In this document: piece after piece, positions 27,309 to 36,483 of the stretch | How the letters are laid out: each line of letters starts with the position of its first letter | How positions within the stretch are numbered: position 1 is the stretch's first letter | Source: JAVJQS01 sp040218815 | GTDB taxonomy: Bacteria; Bacteroidota; Bacteroidia; Flavobacteriales_E; Vicingaceae | DNA length: 64,000 nt | Reading direction: 5' to 3' | Assembly: GCA_040218815.1 (NCBI GenBank) | Contig: JAVJQS010000003.1 | Coordinates: 248,001-312,000 of the forward strand | Translations under genes and position numbers: made by a program | The notes under the pieces: model-generated | What the model saw: the letters and a program-made list of their open reading frames with translations, nothing else | Database searches by the model: none | What the model was told of the DNA's origin: nothing

Positions 27309-28304
27309 TTAATGTAAAATCTCAAAAACAAGCTCTTGTAGGATTTCATAATTACTTTGTTTACCTCCTACCCCTTTTGAAAGCAAGTCTGCCTTTCGAA
27401 GTGACACCATAACTCTAGCAATTTTTTTAACTGAAAAATTTCTACCAGCCAATTTGTAATCTTTTACAAAAAAGGGATTTACTCCAATTTTAGCAGCAAT
27501 TTCTCGATCAGATAAATGCTTTGCTGTATGAAACAATAACAACTGTGAAAAAAATCGATACATAGTGGGCAAAATCAGTGGTAGCGGATATGCTTTTTCA
27601 TTTTTACCAAAATGTACAATGATTTTATTGGCTTTTAATACATTTCTTTCGCCAAGAGCATTATTTAGCTCAAAGGCATTATAATCTTTACTAATACCAA
27701 TATTTTCTTCAATTGCTTTTGGGTCAATTCTTGAGCCAGCTGGCAAGTTCAAGATTAACTTATCCAACTCATTGCTGATTTTGCTCAAATCAGTTCCTAG
27801 AAATTCAACCAATAATAAAGAAGCCTTTGGAGTTATCGAAAAGCCTTCATCTTTTAAGTAGCTTTCTATCCAAGGACTTATCTGGTTATCGTATAAGCGT
27901 TTTGAGGTATAAACAACACCACTTTTTTTAACCTCTTTAGTAAAAACCGAACGACCATCAGCTTTTTTATGTTTGTAATTCAAAACTAATATGGTGGTTG
28001 GTGAAGGATTTTTTGCATAATTCGCCAGATGTTCAAGCTTCTTTAAATGCTGCGCCTCTTTAACAATCACAACATTATGGCTCGCCATCATAGGGTATCG
28101 TTTAGCTTCTGATTCAACTGTTAGGACATCTGTATCTAAGCCATAAAGAACAGTTTGATTAAACTCTTGCTCGCTTTCATCTAAAACGCTTTCTTCTATA
28201 TAATCGCTGATTTGATCAATAAAATACTCTTCATCTCCATTTAATAAATAGATTGGATAATACACTCTATTCTTAAGATCTCTAATAATTTGATTAAATT
28301 CCAA
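27309..28304 (-). CDS. holA: DNA polymerase III subunit delta
   Basis: Clamp-loader subunit that opens the beta sliding clamp; 331 residues. The N-terminal AAA+-like fold starts YPIYLLNGDEEYFIDQISDYI; the middle has the typical ATTILVLNYKHKKADGRSVF-like lid and DNAFELNNALGERNV, and the C-terminal helices (FFSQLLLFHTAKHLSDREIA) form the collar domain. The initiation codon is TTG: no ATG is in frame near the conserved N-terminus. It is divergent from the nuclease-domain gene with only 27 bases between start codons. Confidence 0.92.
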   Translation of the reverse strand: MEFNQIIRDLKNRVYYPIYLLNGDEEYFIDQISDYIEESVLDESEQEFNQTVLYGLDTDVLTVESEAKRYPMMASHNVVIVKEAQHLKKLEHLANYAKNPSPTTILVLNYKHKKADGRSVFTKEVKKSGVVYTSKRLYDNQISPWIESYLKDEGFSITPKASLLLVEFLGTDLSKISNELDKLILNLPAGSRIDPKAIEENIGISKDYNAFELNNALGERNVLKANKIIVHFGKNEKAYPLPLILPTMYRFFSQLLLFHTAKHLSDREIAAKIGVNPFFVKDYKLAGRNFSVKKIARVMVSLRKADLLSKGVGGKQSNYEILQELVFEILH

Positions 28305-28313
28305 TGGTCTACC

Positions 28314-28321
28314 TATTTTTG
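28314..28321 (+). promoter_or_regulatory. -7 promoter element of the HsdR_N_2-type gene
   Basis: TATTTTTG, a match to TAnnTTTG, 10 bases before ATG 28332. It excludes the longer frame starting at 28290 and implies a nearly leaderless mRNA. Confidence 0.5.
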
Positions 28322-28331
28322 TGCTGAAGAA

Positions 28332-28787
28332 ATGAAAAAACTCAATTTACCTGCCTACGAATTTAAGCTAAAGCAGGAGGGCAAAAAAACTAAAATTTTT
28401 GATGCACTTCGGAAGAAAGAATTGGTTTTAACGCCTGAAGAATGGGTGCGTCAACATGTTGTTCATTTTTTAATTGAAGAACGCAACTTTCCAAAAGGAC
28501 TAATTGCTCTAGAAAAAAGCCTAAAACTAAATGGTTTAACCAAGCGTACAGACATTTTAATTTATGGTAAAAATGGCAAGCCGCTATTTATGGTCGAATG
28601 TAAAGCGCCAGAAATAAAAATCACCCAAAAGGTATTTGATCAGATTAGCCGCTATAACATCAGCTTAAATTTACCGTATCTTATGGTGACAAACGGGTTA
28701 GAACATTTTTGTGCTAAAATTGATTTTATAGATAGGAATGTCAGCTTTTTAAAAGAAATACCTTATTTTGAAGAACTTATTTATTAA
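28332..28787 (+). CDS. Stand-alone type I restriction R-subunit N-terminal nuclease domain (HSDR_N_2)
   Basis: Protein of 151 residues made of a single PD-(D/E)xK nuclease fold. The likely catalytic residues are Asp74 (KRTDILIYGK), Glu89 and Lys91 (FMVECKAP), with Glu38/Arg40 (EEWVRQHVV) upstream, as in HsdR N-termini. No helicase, methylase or specificity subunit is nearby, so it is not a restriction system. Position beside holA suggests a DNA-repair or replication role, but this is inference. The start at ATG 28332 is set by the promoter box. Its last 20 bases overlap the start of the first protease gene. Confidence 0.82.
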   Translation: MKKLNLPAYEFKLKQEGKKTKIFDALRKKELVLTPEEWVRQHVVHFLIEERNFPKGLIALEKSLKLNGLTKRTDILIYGKNGKPLFMVECKAPEIKITQKVFDQISRYNISLNLPYLMVTNGLEHFCAKIDFIDRNVSFLKEIPYFEELIY

Positions 28788-31368
28788 ACTTCTTTTCTCC
28801 TTTTTATTGCTATTAGTTGCTTTGCAGTCAACTGCTCAGCATAAAAGCAAATATGGTTTTGAACTCATTCAGTACTTGAAAGTGGTCGACAAAAACACCA
28901 TGGTTCCTTTATTAGTGGAAGGAAAAGATGAAAACTTAAATGAGTACGTTCAACAATTTAATGGCGCAACCCGATTGCAAATTGGAAACTTATATTCTTT
29001 AGAAATACCAGCAAAACATGTTTACGCTTTCTCACAATTAGAAACAGTGCTTGCTATCCAATTTAGCACTTCGAAAGGTCAAGCTTTAGGTGACACCATG
29101 TTGATTAATATAAATATGGACTCAGTAATACAACAAGCAGCTCCTTTGCAATCAAATTATACTGGAAAAGGAGTTGTGCTAGGCGTTATTGACTCAGGAA
29201 TTGAGTTGGAGCATAATGACTTTAAAGACAGTTTGGGCAATACTAGAATAAAATATATTTGGGACCAAAAAGTCAACTTTCAACCAGCACATCAAGCCAA
29301 TAATTATAACTATGGTGTGGAGTGGACAGCCAGTGAAATAGATTCTAAATTAGCAACACATGATGATGACCCGCAGCAATTCGGGCATGGCTCAAATGTT
29401 ACTGGAGCTGCTGCTTCAAATGGATTAGCTACCGGTAATTTTAGAGGAGTAGCCCCAGAGGTAAACATTGTTAGTGTAGCTACTGATTTTAGCAAACCCA
29501 ATTGGCTGCAAACTGTTGTCGAGGCAGTCGACTATATTTATTCTAAAGCAGATTCCATGGGAATGCCATGTGTTATAAATGCAAGCATAGGCACTTATGT
29601 TGGCTCACACGATGGAAAAGACATCGCCGCAAGAATGATTGACAGCTTAATTTCTCAAAAAAATGGTCGAGCTTTTGTTTGTGCTGCAGGAAACGCAGGA
29701 AATATTCCATTTCATTTGCAACAGCAACCACAAAATGACAGCTCCTTCACTTGGTTTGAAAGTAACTCGAATCAATGGGGAGGCCTGGGAGGCTTGTATT
29801 TTGAATTTTGGGCTGACACAGCAGACCTCAAGCAATTAAAATTTTCAATTGGAGCAGATAAGGTTGCTTCAGGCAATTATCAATTTAGAGGTAGGACAGT
29901 TTTTGATTCTATTCAAAATCGCTTAAATGTAATTTATGATGACTCCATTCTTAATCCTCAGGGAAATCGAATAGCAGCAATAAAGACTTATGCAGAGCAA
30001 AATGCAGGACGATATAAGGTTGAAGTGGCCATCATTAACCCTGATTCGGCAAATTACTTATTCCGATTAGAAACAGCTGGAACTGGAAAAATAGACTTGT
30101 GGTCCTCCTATACTTTGTTTAGACATAGTCAAATGAAACAATTGAACTTACCTAGCCAAGCGCAATTTCCAGCAATAGCTAATTATGTGAAGCCCGATAG
30201 TTTGCAGAGTATTGTAAGCAGTTTCACCTGTCTTCCCTCAGTAATTACTGTCGGCAATTACACCAACAGAACAACTTATACGGATGTTAGCAACACCTTG
30301 CGAACTATGCCTTTCAAAGCTGGTGAAATAAGTCGGAACTCAAGCCTAGGACCGACAAGGTCTGGAGTGCAAAAGCCAGATATTAGTTCAGCAGGAGATT
30401 TCATGTTTGCTGCTGGAAGATTAGCAACACTTGCTTCAGCTATTCAAACTAACCCTTCTAAAGTAAGTCAGGACAGCTTACACTTTAGAAATGGTGGAAC
30501 TTCAATGGCATCACCAACAGTGGCAGGAATGCTTGCTCTATATTTTGAACAATGCCCAAATTCAGACTATCTTCAAATAGCACAGGACCTCAGAAATACT
30601 GCAAAAGCAGATCAATTTACCAGCTCATTGCCCAACAATAAATGGGGCGATGGTAAAGCAGATGCTTTTCAATTTTTAAAGAAGAATGCCTTTTCCCCGA
30701 CAATTAGCGGCTCAACTATAGCTTGCGAGGGAGATACCTTATTGCTAAGTGGTGATAACCCCAATTATACTTATTTATGGAATAACCAGCAAAATGGCTC
30801 ATCCATAGCTATTGATTCGTCAGGATTATACTTTGCTTATGCAGAAAATAGCAAAGGCTGCAGATCACTCACAGATACCCTACAGGTTCAATTTATCCCC
30901 TTGCCAACACAACCATTAATCAATCAGAATGGTAATGATTTGAGCTTGAACCGTTCTGGTAGTTTTCAGTGGTACTTAAATCATAGCCTATTGGTAGGTA
31001 AAACAGACTCTGTAATAACAGCGACTCAAAGTGGTGAATATTATTGCATTTATACCGACAGCAATACATGTAGTATTTCAAGTGATACAATCAATTTGCT
31101 AATTACAGCACTAGATCAACACCAGCAGCAAAACTTCAAAATTTATCCAAATCCGACAAGCGGGATTTTAAATCTTCAAGCAACAACAGCACAAACAATT
31201 AAATCAATTGAATTGTATGATTTGGCAGGAAGAATTGTGCTATCAAGATTTAATAATAATAAAAAGCAACAGTTAGAGCTAAATTTGAGTCCTTTAGTAA
31301 AGGGAGTCTACTTTTTAAGGGTTTATAAAGCAGGTGGCATCCATCAACAAAAAATAATACTTCAATGA
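28768..31368 (+). CDS. Subtilisin-like (S8) serine protease, T9SS cargo
   Basis: Secreted protease of 866 residues. Start TTG gives a clean signal peptide (LFIKLLFSFLLLLVALQSTAQ). The S8 triad is visible: Asp142 (GVIDSGIE), His207 (FGHGSNVTG) and Ser579 (GGTSMASPTVAG); the long His-to-Ser distance reflects an insert of roughly 150 residues, a PA/beta-sandwich-like insertion as in C5a-peptidase-type enzymes (inference). After the catalytic domain comes an Ig-like region (TISGSTIACEGDTLLLSGDN) and a type A T9SS sorting domain (FKIYPNPTSGILNLQ ... GVYFLRVYKAGG). Overlaps the previous gene by 20 bases and the next by 4 (ATGA), so it is co-transcribed with a second protease. Confidence 0.9.
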   Translation: MKNLFIKLLFSFLLLLVALQSTAQHKSKYGFELIQYLKVVDKNTMVPLLVEGKDENLNEYVQQFNGATRLQIGNLYSLEIPAKHVYAFSQLETVLAIQFSTSKGQALGDTMLININMDSVIQQAAPLQSNYTGKGVVLGVIDSGIELEHNDFKDSLGNTRIKYIWDQKVNFQPAHQANNYNYGVEWTASEIDSKLATHDDDPQQFGHGSNVTGAAASNGLATGNFRGVAPEVNIVSVATDFSKPNWLQTVVEAVDYIYSKADSMGMPCVINASIGTYVGSHDGKDIAARMIDSLISQKNGRAFVCAAGNAGNIPFHLQQQPQNDSSFTWFESNSNQWGGLGGLYFEFWADTADLKQLKFSIGADKVASGNYQFRGRTVFDSIQNRLNVIYDDSILNPQGNRIAAIKTYAEQNAGRYKVEVAIINPDSANYLFRLETAGTGKIDLWSSYTLFRHSQMKQLNLPSQAQFPAIANYVKPDSLQSIVSSFTCLPSVITVGNYTNRTTYTDVSNTLRTMPFKAGEISRNSSLGPTRSGVQKPDISSAGDFMFAAGRLATLASAIQTNPSKVSQDSLHFRNGGTSMASPTVAGMLALYFEQCPNSDYLQIAQDLRNTAKADQFTSSLPNNKWGDGKADAFQFLKKNAFSPTISGSTIACEGDTLLLSGDNPNYTYLWNNQQNGSSIAIDSSGLYFAYAENSKGCRSLTDTLQVQFIPLPTQPLINQNGNDLSLNRSGSFQWYLNHSLLVGKTDSVITATQSGEYYCIYTDSNTCSISSDTINLLITALDQHQQQNFKIYPNPTSGILNLQATTAQTIKSIELYDLAGRIVLSRFNNNKKQQLELNLSPLVKGVYFLRVYKAGGIHQQKIILQ

Positions 31369-34175
31369 GGTTTTTAATAATTGCATCCCTATTCATCTTT
31401 ACAGGATTTTTAGCAAATGCACAACGAGCTGCTGAAAGTGATTATGTAGCTGGCTCTATTATTGTGAAACTAAAGCACACTTATGCTAATAAGTGCGAGA
31501 AAAATGCCATTAAAATTCCTAAATTTCAAACACTTATAGAAAGTTCAAAAATTGAACAAATAGAAAAATTATACCCTAAACATAAAACTATACTAAAGAC
31601 AAAAGCTAAAAAAAATCATATCGATTTAAGCACCATTTATCGCTTAACATTTGATGTTAATAAAGACCCCTACAAAATCATTAGGCAATTGCTAAATTCT
31701 AACTATGTTGAGTATGCCGAACCTGAATACATCAATCAACTGGCCTATTCCCCAGCTGACTCGCTCAACAACCAACAATGGTATTTAGATGCCATTAAAG
31801 CTTATGATGCTTGGGATATACAAACAGGTGACACCACAGTAGTAATTGCAATCGTTGACACCGGCTCTGATTTAGATCATGAGGATTTAGTTGATGATTT
31901 TGCTTATAACTATAATGATCCTATCAATGGTATAGATGATGATAATGATGGATACATTGATAACTTCAACGGTTGGGATGTTGCCAACAATGACAACAAC
32001 ACGTCATTTGGAAATAGTGGCCACGGCACAAACGTAGCAGGCATAGCTAGCGCAAGTACAGACAATGCAGTTGGAATTAGTGGCTGTGGATTCAACAGTA
32101 AAATTTTATCGATAAGGATTGATAATGATATAAACGGAAGACTTACCGGAGCTTATGAAGGAATTATTTATGCAGCTGATCACGGTGCCTTTATCATCAA
32201 TAACTCATGGGGAGGATACAATTACAGTAGATTGGCACAAGATATTATTAATTATGCTGCTATAAACAAGGGTGCTTTAGTTATTTGTGCAGTTGGAAAT
32301 GGACCTTTCACCGGTCCAAATGTTGGAAAAGGAACTGAACAGCGCTTTTATCCTGCAGCTTATGAAAATGTTTTTTCAGTTGGCTCATTAATTGAGGGAG
32401 ACACTGTTAAAGAAACCTCAAATTATGGTTATTGGGTTGAAGTATTTGCTCCAGGAGAAGACATGTTAACTACAGCGGCTAATGGAAGCTATGGAAACAA
32501 TGGAGGAACATCTATGGCTGCTCCTGTTGTTGCTGGCGTTGCTGCATTGGTGAAATCTCAATTTCCATCCTATTCTGCTGAGCAAGTAAAACAAAAAATC
32601 ATGAATACATGTGATGATATTTATGCTATAAATGAGGCTCGATATCAGAACAAGCTAGGTGAAGGACGAGTAAATGCTTATAAAGCTTTAGTTGATAGCA
32701 CTTCACCGGGTATAGCGTTTAAAAATAAAGTTATATCTGACAAAAACGATGAAACATTTTTACCAGGAGATACTTTGAGAATTTATGGTGACTTCACAAA
32801 TTACCTTGCCAATGCAAATAATGTTAGCATTAGCATTCGGTCATTAGACAATTCCATGCAAGTTATTGATGGAACAACAAGTGTTGGTCAACTGAACACT
32901 ATGGAAACGAAAAACAATGAAAATGACCCCTTTATTTTGGTCATAAAATCTGGTATAGGCTTTAATCAAATCCTTGATTTAGAATTGAGCATTAGTGCAG
33001 ACAACTATGCCATTAAGCGCTTCTTTGATGTGATTGTAAATCCAAGCTATATTACCATAAATGAGAATAACCTCACCGTAACTTTACCAAGCAATGGCAA
33101 AACTGGTTATGCAGCAACCAATGCCAACTTTGGCGAAGGAATTAAATATTTAAATGGAAACTCTTTATTGTTTGAGGGAAGCTTTATGCTTGGAGTTGAT
33201 TCCACTTACATCCCAAATTCATTTAGAAACGATGTGCAAGATGTTGATGATGATTTTAAAGTAACTACCTCTATTCGCCGCCAAGCTAATTCAGAAGCAA
33301 CAGCAGAGGCTTTCACTATTTATAATGATGGAAACTTGTCTACCACACCAAATTTGGAAATTGAACAACGCAATTATTTCTTTAGTACATCTGAAACTGA
33401 AAACTCAGTAATTTATGTTTATGCTATTAGAAATATAAGTGGCACTGAAATTCGAAATCTACATGCAGGTTTAGCACTAGATTGGGACATTGATAATTTT
33501 GAGAATAATAAAATTTATTATGATGCTTCAAGAAATATGGGAGTATCCTACAGCAGCGATACCAGTTTATATTGCGGAGTTCGAGCGTTAACCCAAGAGA
33601 TTAACAGCACTCATTACGCCATAGATAATGCTCCAGGAGGTAATGGTGGCATAAATGTTCTCGATGGATTTTCAGATGCTGAAAAGTTTGAATCTTTAAG
33701 CAAAATGCGCGATTCTGCAGGAATTAGCACCTCTAAAGGCAACGACGTTATTGACGTGAATGCAATAGGCCCTCTATCTATTCAGGCAGACAGCTTAAAA
33801 CTAGTTGCTTTTTCAGTTAGCATAGCTGGCTCAAAAGTTAATTTAGAAGAAGAAGCAGATAGTGTTGCCCGTTTATTTCAAGAGCTCAGTTTGAACTTAA
33901 CAGCCCCCAAACTAACTAAGTTTGCACAATCCATTATTTACCCGAACCCGGCCAATGATCAATTATCACTAAACCTCTATTTAGCTAGTCCTGAAAAACT
34001 CCAAATTGATGTAATTGATGCAAGTGGAAAACTCATTTATTCTAAAAATAAGCTATTACTATCTGGTAATCAGAAAATTAACATAAATATTGCATCGTGG
34101 AAAACTGGTGTATATTTTTTAAAAATAAAGGGCGATAACTTATCTTTTCAAAATACATTCGTGGTAGCCAGATAA
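31365..34175 (+). CDS. Second subtilisin-like (S8) protease with inhibitor-like propeptide, T9SS cargo
   Basis: Protein of 936 residues. Signal peptide MRFLIIASLFIFTGFLANAQ, then a propeptide-like region (VAGSIIVKLKHTY ... NSNYVEYAEPEYI) of the fervidolysin/thermitase type. Triad: Asp165 (IVDTGSDLDHED), His220 (GHGTNVAGI) and Ser383 (GGTSMAAPVVAG). A calcium-loop-like DDDNDGYIDNFNGWD lies between Asp and His. The ~350 residues after the catalytic core are beta-rich and of unknown role; the end is a T9SS type A domain (IIYPNPANDQLSLNL ... GVYFLKIKGDN). Compared with its neighbour it lacks the large insert, so the two are paralogues only at family level. Confidence 0.91.
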   Translation: MRFLIIASLFIFTGFLANAQRAAESDYVAGSIIVKLKHTYANKCEKNAIKIPKFQTLIESSKIEQIEKLYPKHKTILKTKAKKNHIDLSTIYRLTFDVNKDPYKIIRQLLNSNYVEYAEPEYINQLAYSPADSLNNQQWYLDAIKAYDAWDIQTGDTTVVIAIVDTGSDLDHEDLVDDFAYNYNDPINGIDDDNDGYIDNFNGWDVANNDNNTSFGNSGHGTNVAGIASASTDNAVGISGCGFNSKILSIRIDNDINGRLTGAYEGIIYAADHGAFIINNSWGGYNYSRLAQDIINYAAINKGALVICAVGNGPFTGPNVGKGTEQRFYPAAYENVFSVGSLIEGDTVKETSNYGYWVEVFAPGEDMLTTAANGSYGNNGGTSMAAPVVAGVAALVKSQFPSYSAEQVKQKIMNTCDDIYAINEARYQNKLGEGRVNAYKALVDSTSPGIAFKNKVISDKNDETFLPGDTLRIYGDFTNYLANANNVSISIRSLDNSMQVIDGTTSVGQLNTMETKNNENDPFILVIKSGIGFNQILDLELSISADNYAIKRFFDVIVNPSYITINENNLTVTLPSNGKTGYAATNANFGEGIKYLNGNSLLFEGSFMLGVDSTYIPNSFRNDVQDVDDDFKVTTSIRRQANSEATAEAFTIYNDGNLSTTPNLEIEQRNYFFSTSETENSVIYVYAIRNISGTEIRNLHAGLALDWDIDNFENNKIYYDASRNMGVSYSSDTSLYCGVRALTQEINSTHYAIDNAPGGNGGINVLDGFSDAEKFESLSKMRDSAGISTSKGNDVIDVNAIGPLSIQADSLKLVAFSVSIAGSKVNLEEEADSVARLFQELSLNLTAPKLTKFAQSIIYPNPANDQLSLNLYLASPEKLQIDVIDASGKLIYSKNKLLLSGNQKININIASWKTGVYFLKIKGDNLSFQNTFVVAR

Positions 34176-34187
34176 TTGGATGAGGCC

Positions 34188-34883
34188 ATGCCCAAAATAA
34201 AAACGTGTACAATACCAAAACCGCTAAACGGCAGACGATTTGCCATAAGTGACGTGCACGGTTGTTTTAAAACTTTCCAATCGCTTTTAAAGCAAATAAG
34301 CTTAAAAAAAGAAGATCATTTATACCTTATTGGTGACCTTGTAAATAGAGGTGAATACACTAAAGAAGTGTTGGATTTAATCCTCCAATTAAAATCGGAT
34401 GCTTATCAAGTATATTTTATTCGAGGCAATCATGAGCAGATTTTAATCAATGCTTCAAAAAAGTCAGAAGCACAACGTAAGCGCACATTAAGTGCCTGCA
34501 AAGCAGAAGAGCTATTAGACGGTAATCAAATTGCCGAACACTACCTGCGCTTGCTAAAAGATAGTTTTCATTATGTCGACCTAGAAGACTTTTACCTCGT
34601 GCATGCTGGATTTGATTTTTCATTGGAAAACCCTTTTGAAAACAAGCACCAGATGCTAAATATTCGGAATTTTAAGGCGAAAAAAAAGCATTTAAACGGA
34701 AGAAAAATTGTTGTTGGTCACACCCCAAAAAAATTGAGTAAAATCATCTCCCGTATTCAAAAAAACAAGCGCAAAATATATATCGACAATGGTTGTGTCA
34801 ACAACAACTTTATAGAACAAGGAAATTTACTTTGTTTAAATTTAGATACGCTAGCCCTGAGTATTCAGAAAAATTTGGATTAA
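34188..34883 (+). CDS. PPP-family metallophosphatase (serine/threonine phosphatase-like)
   Basis: Cytosolic phosphoesterase of 231 residues with the three PPP blocks: ISDVHGC (first GDxHG-like site), IGDLVNRGEY and IRGNHEQ, plus the later metal His in LVHAGFDFS and VVGHTPKK. Bacterial members remove phosphate from proteins, nucleotides or Ap4A. ATG 34188 is preferred to a TTG 12 bases upstream. It follows the second protease gene after a 12-base gap with no terminator, so it is probably in the same transcript, although a cytosolic phosphatase has no obvious link with secreted proteases. Confidence 0.88.
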   Translation: MPKIKTCTIPKPLNGRRFAISDVHGCFKTFQSLLKQISLKKEDHLYLIGDLVNRGEYTKEVLDLILQLKSDAYQVYFIRGNHEQILINASKKSEAQRKRTLSACKAEELLDGNQIAEHYLRLLKDSFHYVDLEDFYLVHAGFDFSLENPFENKHQMLNIRNFKAKKKHLNGRKIVVGHTPKKLSKIISRIQKNKRKIYIDNGCVNNNFIEQGNLLCLNLDTLALSIQKNLD

Positions 34884-34888
34884 ATATC

Positions 34889-36337
34889 TTATTTTACAAT
34901 CAAGTTTTTTCTAAATAATACTTCCTCATTTCTCCCAATAACAAGATATATTCCAGTGGTAAGCCTTTTAGATAAGTTCAGCCTTTTTAGCATCTTCCCT
35001 TCATTCTGAATAAAAATCTCTGAATAAACAACATTTCCAAATGGACTATAAATCACAAGCGAAACTTCACGGTCTCGTTCAGTATTCATGTGAAGGTTGA
35101 TAGAATTGCCATCAGAAGGATTTGGAAATAACTTAACATCCTCAAACTTTAACAAACCTGTATTAACCACAACAATACCAACATATTCGAATTTACCATC
35201 AAAATCAGTTTGTTTAAGGCGGTAATAAGACGTTCCTGAATATGGATTATTATCTATTACAGCGTAATTGAGAATAGTATTGCTATTTCCTGCACCGGGC
35301 ACATTGACTAACTCTTCAAAAGTTTCAGTGTCTTTCGTTTTTTCAACAGTAAAGTAATAGTTGTTGGTTTCAGTAACAGTTGACCATTCTAATAATATAC
35401 TTTCTTGCAATATATTTTCTTGAACGTGACTAGCACTGAATGACAATAAATTAACAGGAAGAGCATCAGAAACTTGTAAAATTGTGTCATTTGAATATTG
35501 ATTTCTATAAAAAACCAAACTCTCAACATAACCATCCCAACCTTCGTTTACACTATTGTCTTTTGCACCTTTACCAATAAGTATTTGATTAATTCCACTT
35601 ATTGGTCCTGTAACATTATTATCAGAGGAATCATTTATAACACCATCAATGTAAGAGTACAATCTGCCTCCGCTACTCCAAGTAATTGTTATCACCTGCC
35701 TATCTGTAGTTTGTACATTACTAGTTGTTTCAATCTGATTTCCAGGGGTATTAGTTAATAAGCCAGCCTTTACTACTTGTGATCGTCCAGTTGTCGCTCC
35801 AGCTCTATCATATCGTAGACATATTCCATCATCTGAACCATTGGGAGGGTACCTATGAAATAAAAACCCATTATCTGTATTTGTCACCCTACTTTTCACC
35901 ACCATAAAAATGCTAAACTCATTTATACCATTAATGCTGTCATCTATGGTTAAATTTTCAAGAAAATCACCCGGTGTGAAATCGAGATATGTGAATCCTC
36001 CTGATGTATCAAGTTCAGGTCTCCTGCTATTTCTAGTATTTTCAAATACCCAGTTATTTCCACTTAAATCGTGCCATTCATGAACAGTATCTCCTATAGA
36101 AGCAGTGTCTCCGGATGAATTAAAAACACCTGAATTAGCATTAAGCCACAAAATCATTTGTGATGTATCAATACCTAAAGGAGGGCTTAATTGAGAGTAG
36201 GAGATTTTGGGAAGCAGTAATAATACAACTGAAAATGCAATTTGAACACACAAGACTCTCATAAAGCTACTTACTTTATTTTGGCTGAAAATATGAAGTG
36301 AATCTGCTTTATTGAAAATTCTTGGTTTTGGTATCAT
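34889..36337 (-). CDS. Secreted LamG-like (concanavalin-fold) protein, T9SS cargo
   Basis: Protein of 482 residues. From the distal ATG there is a 25-residue hydrophilic lead; the internal ATG at 36262 would start directly with the signal peptide MRVLCVQIAFSVVLLLLPKI and may be the true start. A LamG/concanavalin-like beta-sandwich (residues ~55-290) has the usual features ILWLNANSGVF, VHEWHDLSGN, FSIFMVVKSRV and GWDGYVESLVFYRN. A fibronectin-like segment (ENILQESILLEWSTVTETNN ... SYYRLKQTDFDGKFEY) precedes the type A sorting domain (VKLFPNPSDGNSINLHM ... TGIYLVIGRNE). Probably a surface carbohydrate- or matrix-binding protein; the ligand is unknown. Confidence 0.85.
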   Translation of the reverse strand: MIPKPRIFNKADSLHIFSQNKVSSFMRVLCVQIAFSVVLLLLPKISYSQLSPPLGIDTSQMILWLNANSGVFNSSGDTASIGDTVHEWHDLSGNNWVFENTRNSRRPELDTSGGFTYLDFTPGDFLENLTIDDSINGINEFSIFMVVKSRVTNTDNGFLFHRYPPNGSDDGICLRYDRAGATTGRSQVVKAGLLTNTPGNQIETTSNVQTTDRQVITITWSSGGRLYSYIDGVINDSSDNNVTGPISGINQILIGKGAKDNSVNEGWDGYVESLVFYRNQYSNDTILQVSDALPVNLLSFSASHVQENILQESILLEWSTVTETNNYYFTVEKTKDTETFEELVNVPGAGNSNTILNYAVIDNNPYSGTSYYRLKQTDFDGKFEYVGIVVVNTGLLKFEDVKLFPNPSDGNSINLHMNTERDREVSLVIYSPFGNVVYSEIFIQNEGKMLKRLNLSKRLTTGIYLVIGRNEEVLFRKNLIVK

Positions 36338-36483
36338 CTATTCCTACAGTTATATGATAAGTTTATAGCTATAAAACGAGTTTTGATAATAAAAGGTTAT
36401 CTCTTCTAACAAAATTAGGGATTTGAAATACAAATGGATGCAATGCATAGTCTTCCAAAATTAAAGAAGCAAAAACCAGCACT

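Noticed and set aside
27230..27420. Open plus-strand frame around the end of holA
   Set aside because: No start codon in a suitable place, most of it is antisense to holA, and the sequence lacks a recognisable motif.
28290..28331. Longer N-terminus for the HsdR-type protein
   Set aside because: The extra 14 codons contain the -7 box and overlap the divergent holA start.
28290..28787. Type I restriction-modification locus
   Set aside because: Only the R-subunit N-terminal domain is present; no helicase, methylase or specificity genes nearby.
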